Source: Phycisphaerae bacterium (GTDB taxonomy: Bacteria; Planctomycetota; Phycisphaerae; UBA1845). Taken from it: a DNA stretch of 64,000 nucleotides. Below are positions 42,370 through 50,439 of this stretch, piece by piece (the first letter of the stretch is position 1; each line of letters opens with the position of its first letter). The translations under genes and the position numbers were made by a program. The stretch is from assembly GCA_013360585.1 (NCBI GenBank), contig JABWBH010000011.1:33352-97351 (forward strand), in the 5' to 3' direction. The notes beneath the pieces were generated by a model. The model was not told where the DNA came from. It saw only the letters and a program-made list of their open reading frames with translations, and made no database searches.

Positions 42370-45300
42370 TCAGGGTTGAGGGGCCGGCTTCGAGAAAAGC
42401 CGCTCCGCTTCCCGGACGAAGTTCCGAATCTCTTTGTCGGACATCAGGCCTGACGCCCGTTCCTGCGCCACGCGCCAGAGGCTTGCGGCTTCGTCAGCGC
42501 GGCCGAGGCGGTGCAGCGTCATCGCAAGAAAAATCTGGTCGGCGATCTGCGGAGGCTGTCCCCTCTCCTGCATCAACGCAAGGCATTGCTCAAACGTCGC
42601 GCGGGCTTTCTCCAATTCTCCGAGACGGAACTCGGCCACGCCCCGCGTGTTCAGATACGCCGGCTCCTTCGGGAACGCGGCACAGATCGGCTCGATCAGA
42701 CGGAGCGCATAAGCGTATTCCTCCGCCGAACGATCCGCATAAAGAACAATCCCCCACGCCTCGCTGTTCTGCCAGCCCGTGTTGTTCCCCCGGGCGTTTG
42801 CGATCTGCATCGCCAGCGCTCGCTCGATTTCGCTCAGCGTCGGATCGGCGGACAGCGCCGCGACGACGTCGTCGCACAACCCGTGTCGCTCGAAGGCCGC
42901 GTCAACGTGCGACCGGACGCGGCGCACCTGGTGCCTCGCGCCCGCGTCGAGCCGCATCGGACGGCTCTCATAAACCTCGATCGACTTCGTGTGAACGCTT
43001 AACAGCGCCGACCCCTGCACGGCGAAGGTCAGACCCGTGCAAGCGCCGATGCCGTCCCGCAGCGCAAGCCACTCCGTCCCGGTCCTCGTGTCAATGACGC
43101 TGACCGTCCCATCGACGGTTCCCGCCGCCACGCGCTCCCCGTCCGGGGAGAACGCCAGCGATTGCACCGGAGTTTCCGTCGAAAGGCGTGGCGTCGTCCC
43201 GCGTCCGATCTGACCGAAGGCGTGAAAGCGAACCTCCCCCGCCGCGTCGCCTGAAACCAGGATATCCCCCTCGTGTGAGAAAGCCGTCGCCGTGACGGCC
43301 TCGGAGGACGCAATGATGCGCCCGATTTCGCGCCACGGCTCGACATCCCAGAGCACGATCCGGCCGGCGGCGTCACCCACGGCGATCCGGCGTCGTCCCG
43401 CGTCCCAGGCAAGTGTCGTGGGTTGAGTCACGACGCCCCTCGTTTCCACGGCGGCCAACGTGCGCCCGTCGAGAACATGCAGCTTGCCGCGCGCATCCAG
43501 CACAAGCAACTGCGTCGAAGCGGTCGTCCACATCAGCCCGAGAATCTCGGCTTCGAGTGGCGCCGATGTCGCCAGCACCTGACCCCGTTCCTCGGAAACC
43601 AGGACCACCCGGCGATCCGACAACGCCGCCGCAAGAAGCGTTTCCGCATCATTCAGGTCGAGGCGCCGCACATCGGGCCGCCCCATCAGACTGGTCCAGA
43701 TCTCCGCCCCCGTGCCCGGATCCCACACCTTGATCGCGCCCCAGACCCCGCAGTACGCGCGTCGTCCGTCGCTGCGAAACACCGCGTGAAAGTTCGGTCC
43801 GTGGATCGCACTGATCAGGAAAGGCGCCGGTCCGTTGACATCATCCCAGACTCGGAGGGTCTCTCCGTCGGGCGCAAACATCCCCCCGCCGCGCCGGAAG
43901 AAGCGGACGGGTTCGGTCGGGGGATGAACCAGAAGTTGCGTGACGGGTTCGCCGGTTTCCACATCGTAAAGATAGGTGGTTCCCGTCTCCTCCAGCACAG
44001 CAACAAGCGTGCCTTCGTCGTTCATGCTGACGTCCAGAATCAACCCCGCGGAAGGCGGAAACGACCTGAGGTGTCGCCCCGTCGACGGCTCCAGGACCGA
44101 GGCATGTCCCGGCACGGATACCGCAAGAAGTCCGCCGGGCTGTCCGTAGTCGAACCGGCTCATCGCGCCCGTCCAGAGTTCGCGCCCGGTTTCCGCATCA
44201 ACGCCCGCTCCGAACCCGTGGTCAAGTCCCGCCAGAACGATCGTGCCGTCCCGGTTGTACCCGACGAACGTGTCCAGCGCCCGCCGCAGTTGATAACTCT
44301 GCTGCAGCGCGCCGGTGTCAACGTCGAGCGCCTCAACGCGGTCAGCCCAGGTTCCCACCAGCACGCGGTGACCGTCCGGATGAAACGCCCAACGTGAAAT
44401 CTGCCCGCGGTGCTCGGCGCGCCAGAGCAAGTCGCCCTGCGGGAAGCTCCGCATTTCAACCCGCCCTTCCGGCCCCCCGATCGCCAGCGCCAGCTTCGTG
44501 TCGTCCGCATTGAGCACGATCTGATCGATCGGCGCGCCGCATGACGGGAGGCGTTGCAGAATCCGACCCTCGTCGGTGCTCACGATCACCACGTCGCCTT
44601 CGGTCGTTCCGCAAACCAGCGCGGATCCGTCGAGTAAGGCGTCGGCGCAGGCGATCTCTCCCGCGCCCGGCGCCAGAAGGCGCCCCCCCCGCGTCAACCG
44701 ATAATTGAGGTGCTCCCACTCCCAGCCGCGAAGCTCCGGCGGCGTCTCATCCAGCGCGCGGCGCGCCAGGGCGCCGTCGTGGCTTTCGATCGCCGCTTGC
44801 GCCGCCGAAAGTCCTGAGCGGTACGCAAGTCGAGTCGCCGCCTCCGCATTCCGGTCCGCCAGCGTCCGCTGCCGCATCGCCGTTACCGCGAAGTAGGAGG
44901 ACAGAACGATTCCGACGACCAGCGTCAGCGCCGTCGCCGCGACGCCGCCGACCAGCGCCCGGTGGCGCCGCGCATACTTGCGGAGCTGGTACAACGCGCT
45001 GGCGGGCCGCGCCATCAGCGGCTCATCGCGCAGAAACCGGCGGATGTCCGCCGCCAGTTCCGCCGCCGAGGCATAACGCCGCTCCTTGTCCTTCTCGATC
45101 GCCTTGCCGACGATCGTCTCGATGTCGCCACGAAAGCCCGCGTCAAACGTGCTCAGGCGTGAAGGCTCGTCTTCGCGGACGATCCGCGCCGCCTCCGCGA
45201 GCGGGCGACCGTGCAGCTCGAAGGGCAGCTTGCCGGCCAGCAGTTCGTAAAGCAGCACCCCGAGCGCGTACACGTCCGTGCGCGCGTCGATGTTCCGTAT

Positions 45301-46212
45301 GTCCCCGGCGATCTGCTCGGGGCTCATGTAAGGGATGGTGCCGATCACCTGGCCCTGCCCGGTCTGAAGCGTCACCGCGGTCGCGTCGTCGCCGACGAGA
45401 CGCGCCACGCCGAAGTCGAGAATCTTCGGTTGCGGTTCCGGAACGCAACGGGACGGGACGGGCGAACCCAAGCCGTCGCCGGGGGAGGACGCAGACCCGG
45501 CGTCGAGGCGATCCGGTTCCGGTTCGGTGACCAGAATGTTGCCGGGCTTCAGATCCCGATGAATCACACCCTTCAGGTGCGCGTGATGGATCGCATCGCA
45601 AAGCCGCGCCACCAGCGACAACCGCTCCACGGTGCGCAGGGTCCGCCGCGCCGCGTACTGCGTGATCGGCTCACCTTCGACGAACTCCATCGCGAGGAAG
45701 GGCTGCTGCTCGCTCGCGGTCGCCGTGCCGTCCGCCCCAGGCCACGACACCTCTCCCACGCCGGCTTCATAAACGTGTGCAATCCCCGGGTGATTCAGGT
45801 GCGCCAGCGCCTCCGCTTCATGCCGGAACCGTCGCAGCAGCGATCGTCCGACCAGCCCCGGACGGATCACCTTCAACGCGACGCGCCGTCGGGGCGCCTC
45901 CTGCATCGCCTCATACACGATGCCCATCCCGCCCTCTCCGACCTTGCGCACGACTTTGTAGCGACCGACGCGCAGCGGAAGCCGATCCGCCACGGCATCG
46001 TCCGTCCCCGCACCGAGGATCCGGGATATCGGAGGAATGTCGAGAAACGTCTCGATATCCTGATCCGGGACGGCGAGCAGTCGCTCCACCTCGGACCGAA
46101 GATCGGCGTCGCTTTCGCACGCCTGATCGAGAAACGCCGCCCGGTCGGCGGAGTCGAGATCCAGCGCGTCCTGCACGAGTTGTTCAACGCGCTCCTGCCG
46201 CAACCGCTCCAC
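42370..46212 (-). CDS. Ser/Thr protein kinase with WD40-like propeller and TPR tail
   Basis: This 1280-residue transmembrane Hanks-type kinase contains a glycine loop GEGGMG at 92-97, the ATP Lys at about 114, HRDLKPGN at 218-225, DFG at 266-268 and YMSPEQ near 295-300. A TM helix (about 420-445) follows the kinase. The outside part has about ten WD40-like blades, for example VVSTDEGRILQRLPSCG and VWDPGTGAEIWTSL, and ends with TPR-like helices. It starts at GTG only 20 bases after the ECF sigma gene. Kinase-sigma pairs of this form are typical of planctomycetes, where the kinase is thought to control the sigma factor; here that is inference from position. Confidence 0.93.
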   Translation of the reverse strand: MERLRQERVEQLVQDALDLDSADRAAFLDQACESDADLRSEVERLLAVPDQDIETFLDIPPISRILGAGTDDAVADRLPLRVGRYKVVRKVGEGGMGIVYEAMQEAPRRRVALKVIRPGLVGRSLLRRFRHEAEALAHLNHPGIAHVYEAGVGEVSWPGADGTATASEQQPFLAMEFVEGEPITQYAARRTLRTVERLSLVARLCDAIHHAHLKGVIHRDLKPGNILVTEPEPDRLDAGSASSPGDGLGSPVPSRCVPEPQPKILDFGVARLVGDDATAVTLQTGQGQVIGTIPYMSPEQIAGDIRNIDARTDVYALGVLLYELLAGKLPFELHGRPLAEAARIVREDEPSRLSTFDAGFRGDIETIVGKAIEKDKERRYASAAELAADIRRFLRDEPLMARPASALYQLRKYARRHRALVGGVAATALTLVVGIVLSSYFAVTAMRQRTLADRNAEAATRLAYRSGLSAAQAAIESHDGALARRALDETPPELRGWEWEHLNYRLTRGGRLLAPGAGEIACADALLDGSALVCGTTEGDVVIVSTDEGRILQRLPSCGAPIDQIVLNADDTKLALAIGGPEGRVEMRSFPQGDLLWRAEHRGQISRWAFHPDGHRVLVGTWADRVEALDVDTGALQQSYQLRRALDTFVGYNRDGTIVLAGLDHGFGAGVDAETGRELWTGAMSRFDYGQPGGLLAVSVPGHASVLEPSTGRHLRSFPPSAGLILDVSMNDEGTLVAVLEETGTTYLYDVETGEPVTQLLVHPPTEPVRFFRRGGGMFAPDGETLRVWDDVNGPAPFLISAIHGPNFHAVFRSDGRRAYCGVWGAIKVWDPGTGAEIWTSLMGRPDVRRLDLNDAETLLAAALSDRRVVLVSEERGQVLATSAPLEAEILGLMWTTASTQLLVLDARGKLHVLDGRTLAAVETRGVVTQPTTLAWDAGRRRIAVGDAAGRIVLWDVEPWREIGRIIASSEAVTATAFSHEGDILVSGDAAGEVRFHAFGQIGRGTTPRLSTETPVQSLAFSPDGERVAAGTVDGTVSVIDTRTGTEWLALRDGIGACTGLTFAVQGSALLSVHTKSIEVYESRPMRLDAGARHQVRRVRSHVDAAFERHGLCDDVVAALSADPTLSEIERALAMQIANARGNNTGWQNSEAWGIVLYADRSAEEYAYALRLIEPICAAFPKEPAYLNTRGVAEFRLGELEKARATFEQCLALMQERGQPPQIADQIFLAMTLHRLGRADEAASLWRVAQERASGLMSDKEIRNFVREAERLFSKPAPQP

Positions 46213-46231
46213 GTCCGACTTGCCCTCCGCG

Positions 46232-46807
46232 TCACTCCTCGTTCGCCGCGTCCGACAGGCGGACGAACAACCACCGCTTGATGAAACGCCACTCCCGCTC
46301 GATCGTCCGCGTCGAAACGCCGAGCATCGCCGCCGTCTCCTCCTCCGAGAGCCCCGCGAAGTAGCGAAGATTGACGATCTGCGCCTTGCGCGCGTCCGTC
46401 GCCTCCAGCTCGTTCAGGGCTTCATCGAGCGCCAACATGTTCTCGACCGGGGGTTCGATCGCCGGTTCGACATCGTCCGCGTCCAGGCGCAGGCGGTCGC
46501 CGCCTCGTTTCTGCGACGACTTGCGCCGGTATTGATCCACCAGAATCTGCCGCATCGACCGCGCCGCGGCAGCGAAAAAGTGCGCCCGGTTCTCCCACCC
46601 GGGGTCAGATTGCCCGACCAGCCGCAGGTAAACCTCGTGGACCAGCGCCGTCGGCTGAAGCGTGTTCCCCGCAGGAAGGCGTCCGAGGCGCGAGCGCGCC
46701 AGCGCCTTCAACTCGTCGTACATCAGCGGCAGCAGCTCCGCGGCGGCCTGCGAATCTCCCGCAGCCGCGGCGTTGAGGAGCACCGTGATGGGTCGGCCGG
46801 CGTTCAT
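46232..46807 (-). CDS. ECF-type RNA polymerase sigma factor
   Basis: This 191-residue sigma factor has region 2 (about 20-90: ELLPLMYDELKALARSRL, then TALVHEVYLRLV and MRQILVDQYRRK) and region 4 (about 125-185: RKAQIVNLRYFAGLSEEETAAMLGVSTRTIERE), with the helix-turn-helix that reads the -35 element. It matches the planctomycete group of ECF factors that sit next to Ser/Thr kinases rather than anti-sigma genes. The kinase gene follows by 20 bases in the same operon. The region upstream faces the clpS promoter. The target promoter is unknown. Confidence 0.92.
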   Translation of the reverse strand: MNAGRPITVLLNAAAAGDSQAAAELLPLMYDELKALARSRLGRLPAGNTLQPTALVHEVYLRLVGQSDPGWENRAHFFAAAARSMRQILVDQYRRKSSQKRGGDRLRLDADDVEPAIEPPVENMLALDEALNELEATDARKAQIVNLRYFAGLSEEETAAMLGVSTRTIEREWRFIKRWLFVRLSDAANEE

Positions 46808-47018
46808 GCACGGTCGAGGATTCTAACCGCCGCGACCCCCCCGGTCGCGTCCCGGTCGGTGAGGTTCGCTCCACCCCGCCGCAGACCCGCGACCCTGCGG
46901 AAGCGGGACGGCGTCGGGGTGGTTGCGGACGAGGACGCCGGGACATAAGTTTTCCGCGGAAGCATCAGTTCGCGCTGGCGAGGCGCGATGCGGAGGGGCA
47001 GAAGGAGATCGGACCATC

Positions 47019-47363
47019 ATGCGTGCGGGAAGCAACCCGGTCGCGAACGTCTCGGTCGAGCGCCCGCGGATGACGCCGGCGCCGAAGCGGTATCCGCTGT
47101 ATCACGTCGTTCTGCTCGACGACGATGATCACACCTACGAGTACGTCACGCACATGTTGCAGTCGTTGTTCGGCGTCAGCGAGGAAGCGGCGTATCAGCT
47201 CGCCGCCGAGGTCGACGCCTCGGGGCGCGCCGCCGTGGCGACCACGACGCGCGAGGACGCCGAGTTCAAGCAGGAGCAGATTCACGGTTTCGGGCGCGAC
47301 TGGCGCCTTCCGCGCAGCGCGGGAAGCATGAGCTGCGTGGTCGAGCCCGCGCCGACGGAGTAG
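47019..47363 (+). CDS. clpS: ClpS-type Clp protease adaptor
   Basis: This 114-residue protein has the ClpS core: YHVVLLDDDDHTYEYVTHMLQSLFGVSEEAAYQLAAEVDASG and TTTREDAEFKQEQIHGFG. ClpS delivers N-degron substrates to ClpA/ClpC-ClpP. The usual NDD(x)T motif reads DDDDHT here. The start was chosen at ATG 47019 because AAGGAG lies 10 bases upstream and the extension before it is poor. A 21-residue membrane peptide gene begins 11 bases after its stop, sharing the ribosome binding site region. No clpA lies next to it. Confidence 0.88.
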   Translation: MRAGSNPVANVSVERPRMTPAPKRYPLYHVVLLDDDDHTYEYVTHMLQSLFGVSEEAAYQLAAEVDASGRAAVATTTREDAEFKQEQIHGFGRDWRLPRSAGSMSCVVEPAPTE

Positions 47364-47374
47364 GAGGAAATCAC

Positions 47375-47440
47375 ATGGACTCAGTCTGGCTGTTCTGGGG
47401 GCTTATTCTGTTCTTCGTGTTCCTGCTCACCTCGGGCTGA
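47375..47440 (+). CDS. 21-residue hydrophobic membrane peptide
   Basis: The ATG at 47375 follows AGGAGGAA with good spacing, and the reading frame encodes a 21-residue peptide ending at TGA 47438-47440. It starts MDSVWLFWGLILFF and ends LLTSG, so it is almost entirely one transmembrane helix with Trp at the interface. The stop of clpS overlaps the ribosome binding site (TAGGAGG), so the two are likely translated in succession. Peptides of this form act as regulators of membrane proteins or proteases in other bacteria; the role here is unknown. Confidence 0.7.
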   Translation: MDSVWLFWGLILFFVFLLTSG

Positions 47441-47530
47441 TGCGGAGAGTCGTTAAGCTCCGCGCGTTTTTGCGGAACCGCGGAACTCCGCTCCGCCCTT
47501 AACTCGCGCGTGAGCGCTTTCCGCCGCGCC

Positions 47531-47570
47531 TGAACCGAGCTGCGCCCGCCGGCGAGCGGGCGCTCTCTCA
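47531..47570 (+). repeat. Dispersed repeat family 2, copy 3
   Basis: TGAACCGAGCTGCGCCCGCC at 47531-47550 is followed by GGCGAGCGGGCGCTCTCTCA. It matches copy 2 (39011-39050) closely and lies in the gap between the membrane peptide and gspE. Confidence 0.7.
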
Positions 47571-47692
47571 ATCTGGCACGCGAGTCCGATCGCAAAGGGC
47601 AAGCGTTCCTGCGCAGGTCGAACGTCAACCGGCGCCTTGTCCGCCAGGTCGGACATCCTCGCGGACGACGCTGCACCGGAAGGAACCGGGCG

Positions 47693-49384
47693 ATGATCCT
47701 CGAAGAAGTCTGTGAACCCCTCGTCCTCGGACTCGTCGCCCGCGAGCGCGGGCTTGACGCATCCACCCTGCTTGACCTTCGACTCGAGTCGGAAATCGCC
47801 GGACTTCCGCTCGTGCAGGTTCTTCTACGGGCCGATTTGATCGGCGAAGCGGAGATCGCCAAGGCCGTCGCTGAGCAGAACGGGCTGCGATTCCTCGACC
47901 TGTCGCGGCGAAAACCGTCCGCCGCGTGGACGCTGGTGCTGCCGGAAAACGTCGCCCGGCGCAAGGTCTGCCTCGTGTTCGGCGAGGTCTCGGGGCAGCT
48001 TGTCGTCGCCGTGGCCGACCCCGTGGATCCCTCCGTCCGGTCCGCCGTCGCCGCGCGTTTCCAGCGCCCCGTGCAGTATGTCGTCAGCCCGCGCTATCAG
48101 ATCCTCGAGTGCATCGACGAAATTTACGGTCAGGCCCGCGCTCGCGGAGCGCGCCTTGCCGACGGCGTCCCGATGTCCGAGGCGGTGACCCGCGTCACGG
48201 ACACCGGCCTCAATATGGTCGAGCAGCTCGACAGCATCATCGACGAAGCCGTCGACCGCCGGGCCAGCGACATCCACATCGAACCGCAGGAGGATCGCCT
48301 CCGCGTGCGCTTCCGCATCGACGGGCGGCTGATCGAGGCCCGCGCCTACCCGCTGGATGCGCTGCCCGCGATGATCTCGCGGATCAAGGTGCTGGCGACG
48401 CTCGACATCACCGAGCACCGCCGGGGGCAGGACGGCCGGTTCAGCCACCGCAGCTTCGATCAGCAGGTGGACCTCCGCGTCGCGGTGATTCCGGGGGCGC
48501 TGGGCGAGCGGGCGACGCTGCGCCTCCTCTCGACCGACCGGTCGCATCTGACGCTGGACCGTCTCGGGATGGGGCTTCAGCTCCGGCAATCCTTCGAACG
48601 CCTGATCCGCCGCCCGCACGGCATCATCCTGATCACCGGTCCGACCGGCAGCGGCAAGAGCACGACGTTGTACGCCGCACTCTCCGTCATCAACACCCCC
48701 GACAAGCACATCATCACCGTCGAAGATCCCGTCGAGTACCGCATCGCCGGCGTCAACCAGGTGCAGGTCAACGCGGAGTTCGGCGTCACCTTCGCGTCGG
48801 CCCTGCGCAGCATCGTCCGCCACGATCCGGACGTCATCATGGTGGGCGAGATCCGCGACGAGGAGACGGCGCACCTGGCGCTGGAGGCGTCGCTGACCGG
48901 ACACCTCGTCTTCGCCACGCTGCACACCAACTCCGCCGTCGGCGCGGTCACGCGCCTGCTGGACATGGGTTGCGAGTCCTACCTCGTGGCCAGTTCTCTT
49001 GTCGGCAGCATCGCTCAGCGCCTCGTCCGCCGCATCTGCCCGAACTGCAAGCAGCGGTACGAGCCCAACGCCACCGAGCGCCGCCTGCTGGGCATCCCTC
49101 CGGAGCGCACCGGGGCGCGGATCTCCCGCGGCGCCGGCTGCGCCCGCTGCCTCCGCTCCGGATACTACGATCGCGTGGGCGTCTTCGAGTTCGTGCAGTT
49201 TGACGAGGGGTTGTGCGAACTGGTGATGCAGAAGGCGCCGACCGAGCACCTGCAGAAGCACGCCGTCGCCCACGGCGCGATCACCCTCCGCGAGGACGCG
49301 ATGACCAAGGTCCGCGACGAGCTGACGACGGTCGAAGAAGCGCTCCGCGTCACCGCCGACGCGGGGTTGGATCTGTCGGCGTAG
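47693..49384 (+). CDS. GspE/PilB-type secretion or pilus ATPase
   Basis: This 563-residue cytoplasmic hexameric ATPase powers type II secretion or type IV pilus extension. It has an MshEN-like N-terminal domain (about 1-150), then HIEPQEDRLRVRFRIDGRL and the ATPase core. The core has Walker A GPTGSGKST at about 315-323, the Asp box EDPVEYRIAG, Walker B and RDEET, and the His box TLHTNSA. A zinc region CPNC...CARC at about 449-485 is typical of GspE/PilB. AAGGAA precedes the ATG. The other core genes are not adjacent. Its TAG stop includes the first base of a 99-bp repeat element. GspE and PilB cannot be separated by sequence alone. Confidence 0.9.
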   Translation: MILEEVCEPLVLGLVARERGLDASTLLDLRLESEIAGLPLVQVLLRADLIGEAEIAKAVAEQNGLRFLDLSRRKPSAAWTLVLPENVARRKVCLVFGEVSGQLVVAVADPVDPSVRSAVAARFQRPVQYVVSPRYQILECIDEIYGQARARGARLADGVPMSEAVTRVTDTGLNMVEQLDSIIDEAVDRRASDIHIEPQEDRLRVRFRIDGRLIEARAYPLDALPAMISRIKVLATLDITEHRRGQDGRFSHRSFDQQVDLRVAVIPGALGERATLRLLSTDRSHLTLDRLGMGLQLRQSFERLIRRPHGIILITGPTGSGKSTTLYAALSVINTPDKHIITVEDPVEYRIAGVNQVQVNAEFGVTFASALRSIVRHDPDVIMVGEIRDEETAHLALEASLTGHLVFATLHTNSAVGAVTRLLDMGCESYLVASSLVGSIAQRLVRRICPNCKQRYEPNATERRLLGIPPERTGARISRGAGCARCLRSGYYDRVGVFEFVQFDEGLCELVMQKAPTEHLQKHAVAHGAITLREDAMTKVRDELTTVEEALRVTADAGLDLSA

Positions 49385-49482
49385 CAGCCCGTTGAGAAAG
49401 GGGCGCGCGTCCCTCCGGGACGCAAATTTCACCGAGAAAACCGGCATCACAAAGGCCGATCGCGATTTCTTCAACGGGTTGT
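49384..49482. mobile_element. 99-bp inverted-repeat element, copy C (MITE-like)
   Basis: This copy begins GCAGCCCGTTGAGAAA and ends with the complement of ACAACCCGTTGAAGAA. TA dinucleotides flank both ends (49382-49383 and 49483-49484). The left TA plus the first G of the element form the stop codon of the gspE-type gene. The interior is close to copy A (ACCGAGAAAA and AAAGGCCGAT shared). Confidence 0.85.
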
Positions 49483-49653
49483 TAGGAAGGGCAGCGCCCG
49501 CATTCGGCGATGCAGACCAAGGGCGTGCCGCCAGACCCGTCGCTCGGGAACGCTCCAGCGCTTGCGGCGGAGGCGAGCGCGATCGCCGCCCTGGCCCGAC
49601 CCAGGTGAGTGCGAATCATGATGTTTCTCCCGCGGGCGCCGCAGGAGCCGGGC

Positions 49654-49908
49654 TTACGTTCCCGAATACGGAACCAGCGCCAGGAACCGCGCCCGCTTCA
49701 CCGCAATCTTCAGGGCCTGCTGCTGCTGCGCCGTCGTCCCGGCGCGCTTCCGCGACATCAGCTTGTGACTCGCCGTCAGGTATTTGCGCAGGATGTCGAT
49801 GTCCTTGTAGTCGATGACCGGACCGACCCAGCTCTTGTCTTTCGCACGAAGGGCGATCGGATGCGCCCGATCCCCGCGGTCCATCCCCTGCTGACCTTGT
49901 TCCGCCAT
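49654..49908 (-). CDS. rpsR: Ribosomal protein bS18
   Basis: The 84-residue protein contains the bS18 signature YKDIDILRKYLTASHKLMSRK and AQQQQALKIAVKRARFLALVPY, which contacts 16S rRNA and bS6 on the platform of the small subunit. I chose ATG at 49908 because it gives the usual family length and has GGGAGA upstream; an ATG at 49965 would add 19 residues that do not look like bS18. The normal partners rpsF, ssb and rplI are not in the neighbourhood. A Trm112-like gene lies just upstream on the same strand. Confidence 0.93.
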   Translation of the reverse strand: MAEQGQQGMDRGDRAHPIALRAKDKSWVGPVIDYKDIDILRKYLTASHKLMSRKRAGTTAQQQQALKIAVKRARFLALVPYSGT

Positions 49909-49978
49909 CTTGCTCGATTCTCCCGGCGCTCGAATGCGCAATGATCCCGATTCCAACTCGCTCATCCACGGCGTCGCG

Positions 49979-50215
49979 TCACATCGCGACCCCGGCCTCC
50001 CGCATCACTCGACCGAACTCGCTCTCCTCAACCACCTCGGAGCGGTCCACCAGCAGGATCGGGATCCCGTCCACGATCGGATACCGACGTCGCGTCCGCG
50101 CGTCCGTCGAATACAACCAGTCCCCGTCCTGGATCAGCCGAGCCTTGGTCTGCGGGCAGACCAGAATCTTCATCAATTCGTCCGAAACCCGTGCAGCCGT
50201 CATTTTCTCTGACAT
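49979..50215 (-). CDS. Trm112/UPF0434-like small protein
   Basis: This 78-residue protein contains [16 protein letters not shown], then [24 protein letters not shown], the pattern of the Trm112/YcaR family. Those proteins activate methyltransferases or serve as small zinc-binding factors. Only one Cys (CPQ) is present, so the zinc site of the eukaryotic form is incomplete, as in many bacterial members. The start was set at ATG 50215; the extension before it is not conserved. It lies upstream of rpsR by 70 bases and is divergent from aconitase. Confidence 0.85.
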   Translation of the reverse strand: MSEKMTAARVSDELMKILVCPQTKARLIQDGDWLYSTDARTRRRYPIVDGIPILLVDRSEVVEESEFGRVMREAGVAM

Positions 50216-50439
50216 TAATGCGTTCCCGCAGGCCAAGAATCCCCGATTATACGCCGCCCCCGACTCCCGACAACCCTCATCCCGCCTCAACAATCCGCCT
50301 CGTTCCGACGACATCTCTCTTAGACCGCAACCACGGCTTTGACGGACCGAGCGCCGCGCATATTCTCAGCCGGACGCCTCGCGGGCGCACCGCCACGGGA
50401 TCGGCCTTTTCGCGGGTTTTTCGAAAGCTCAGGGATATC

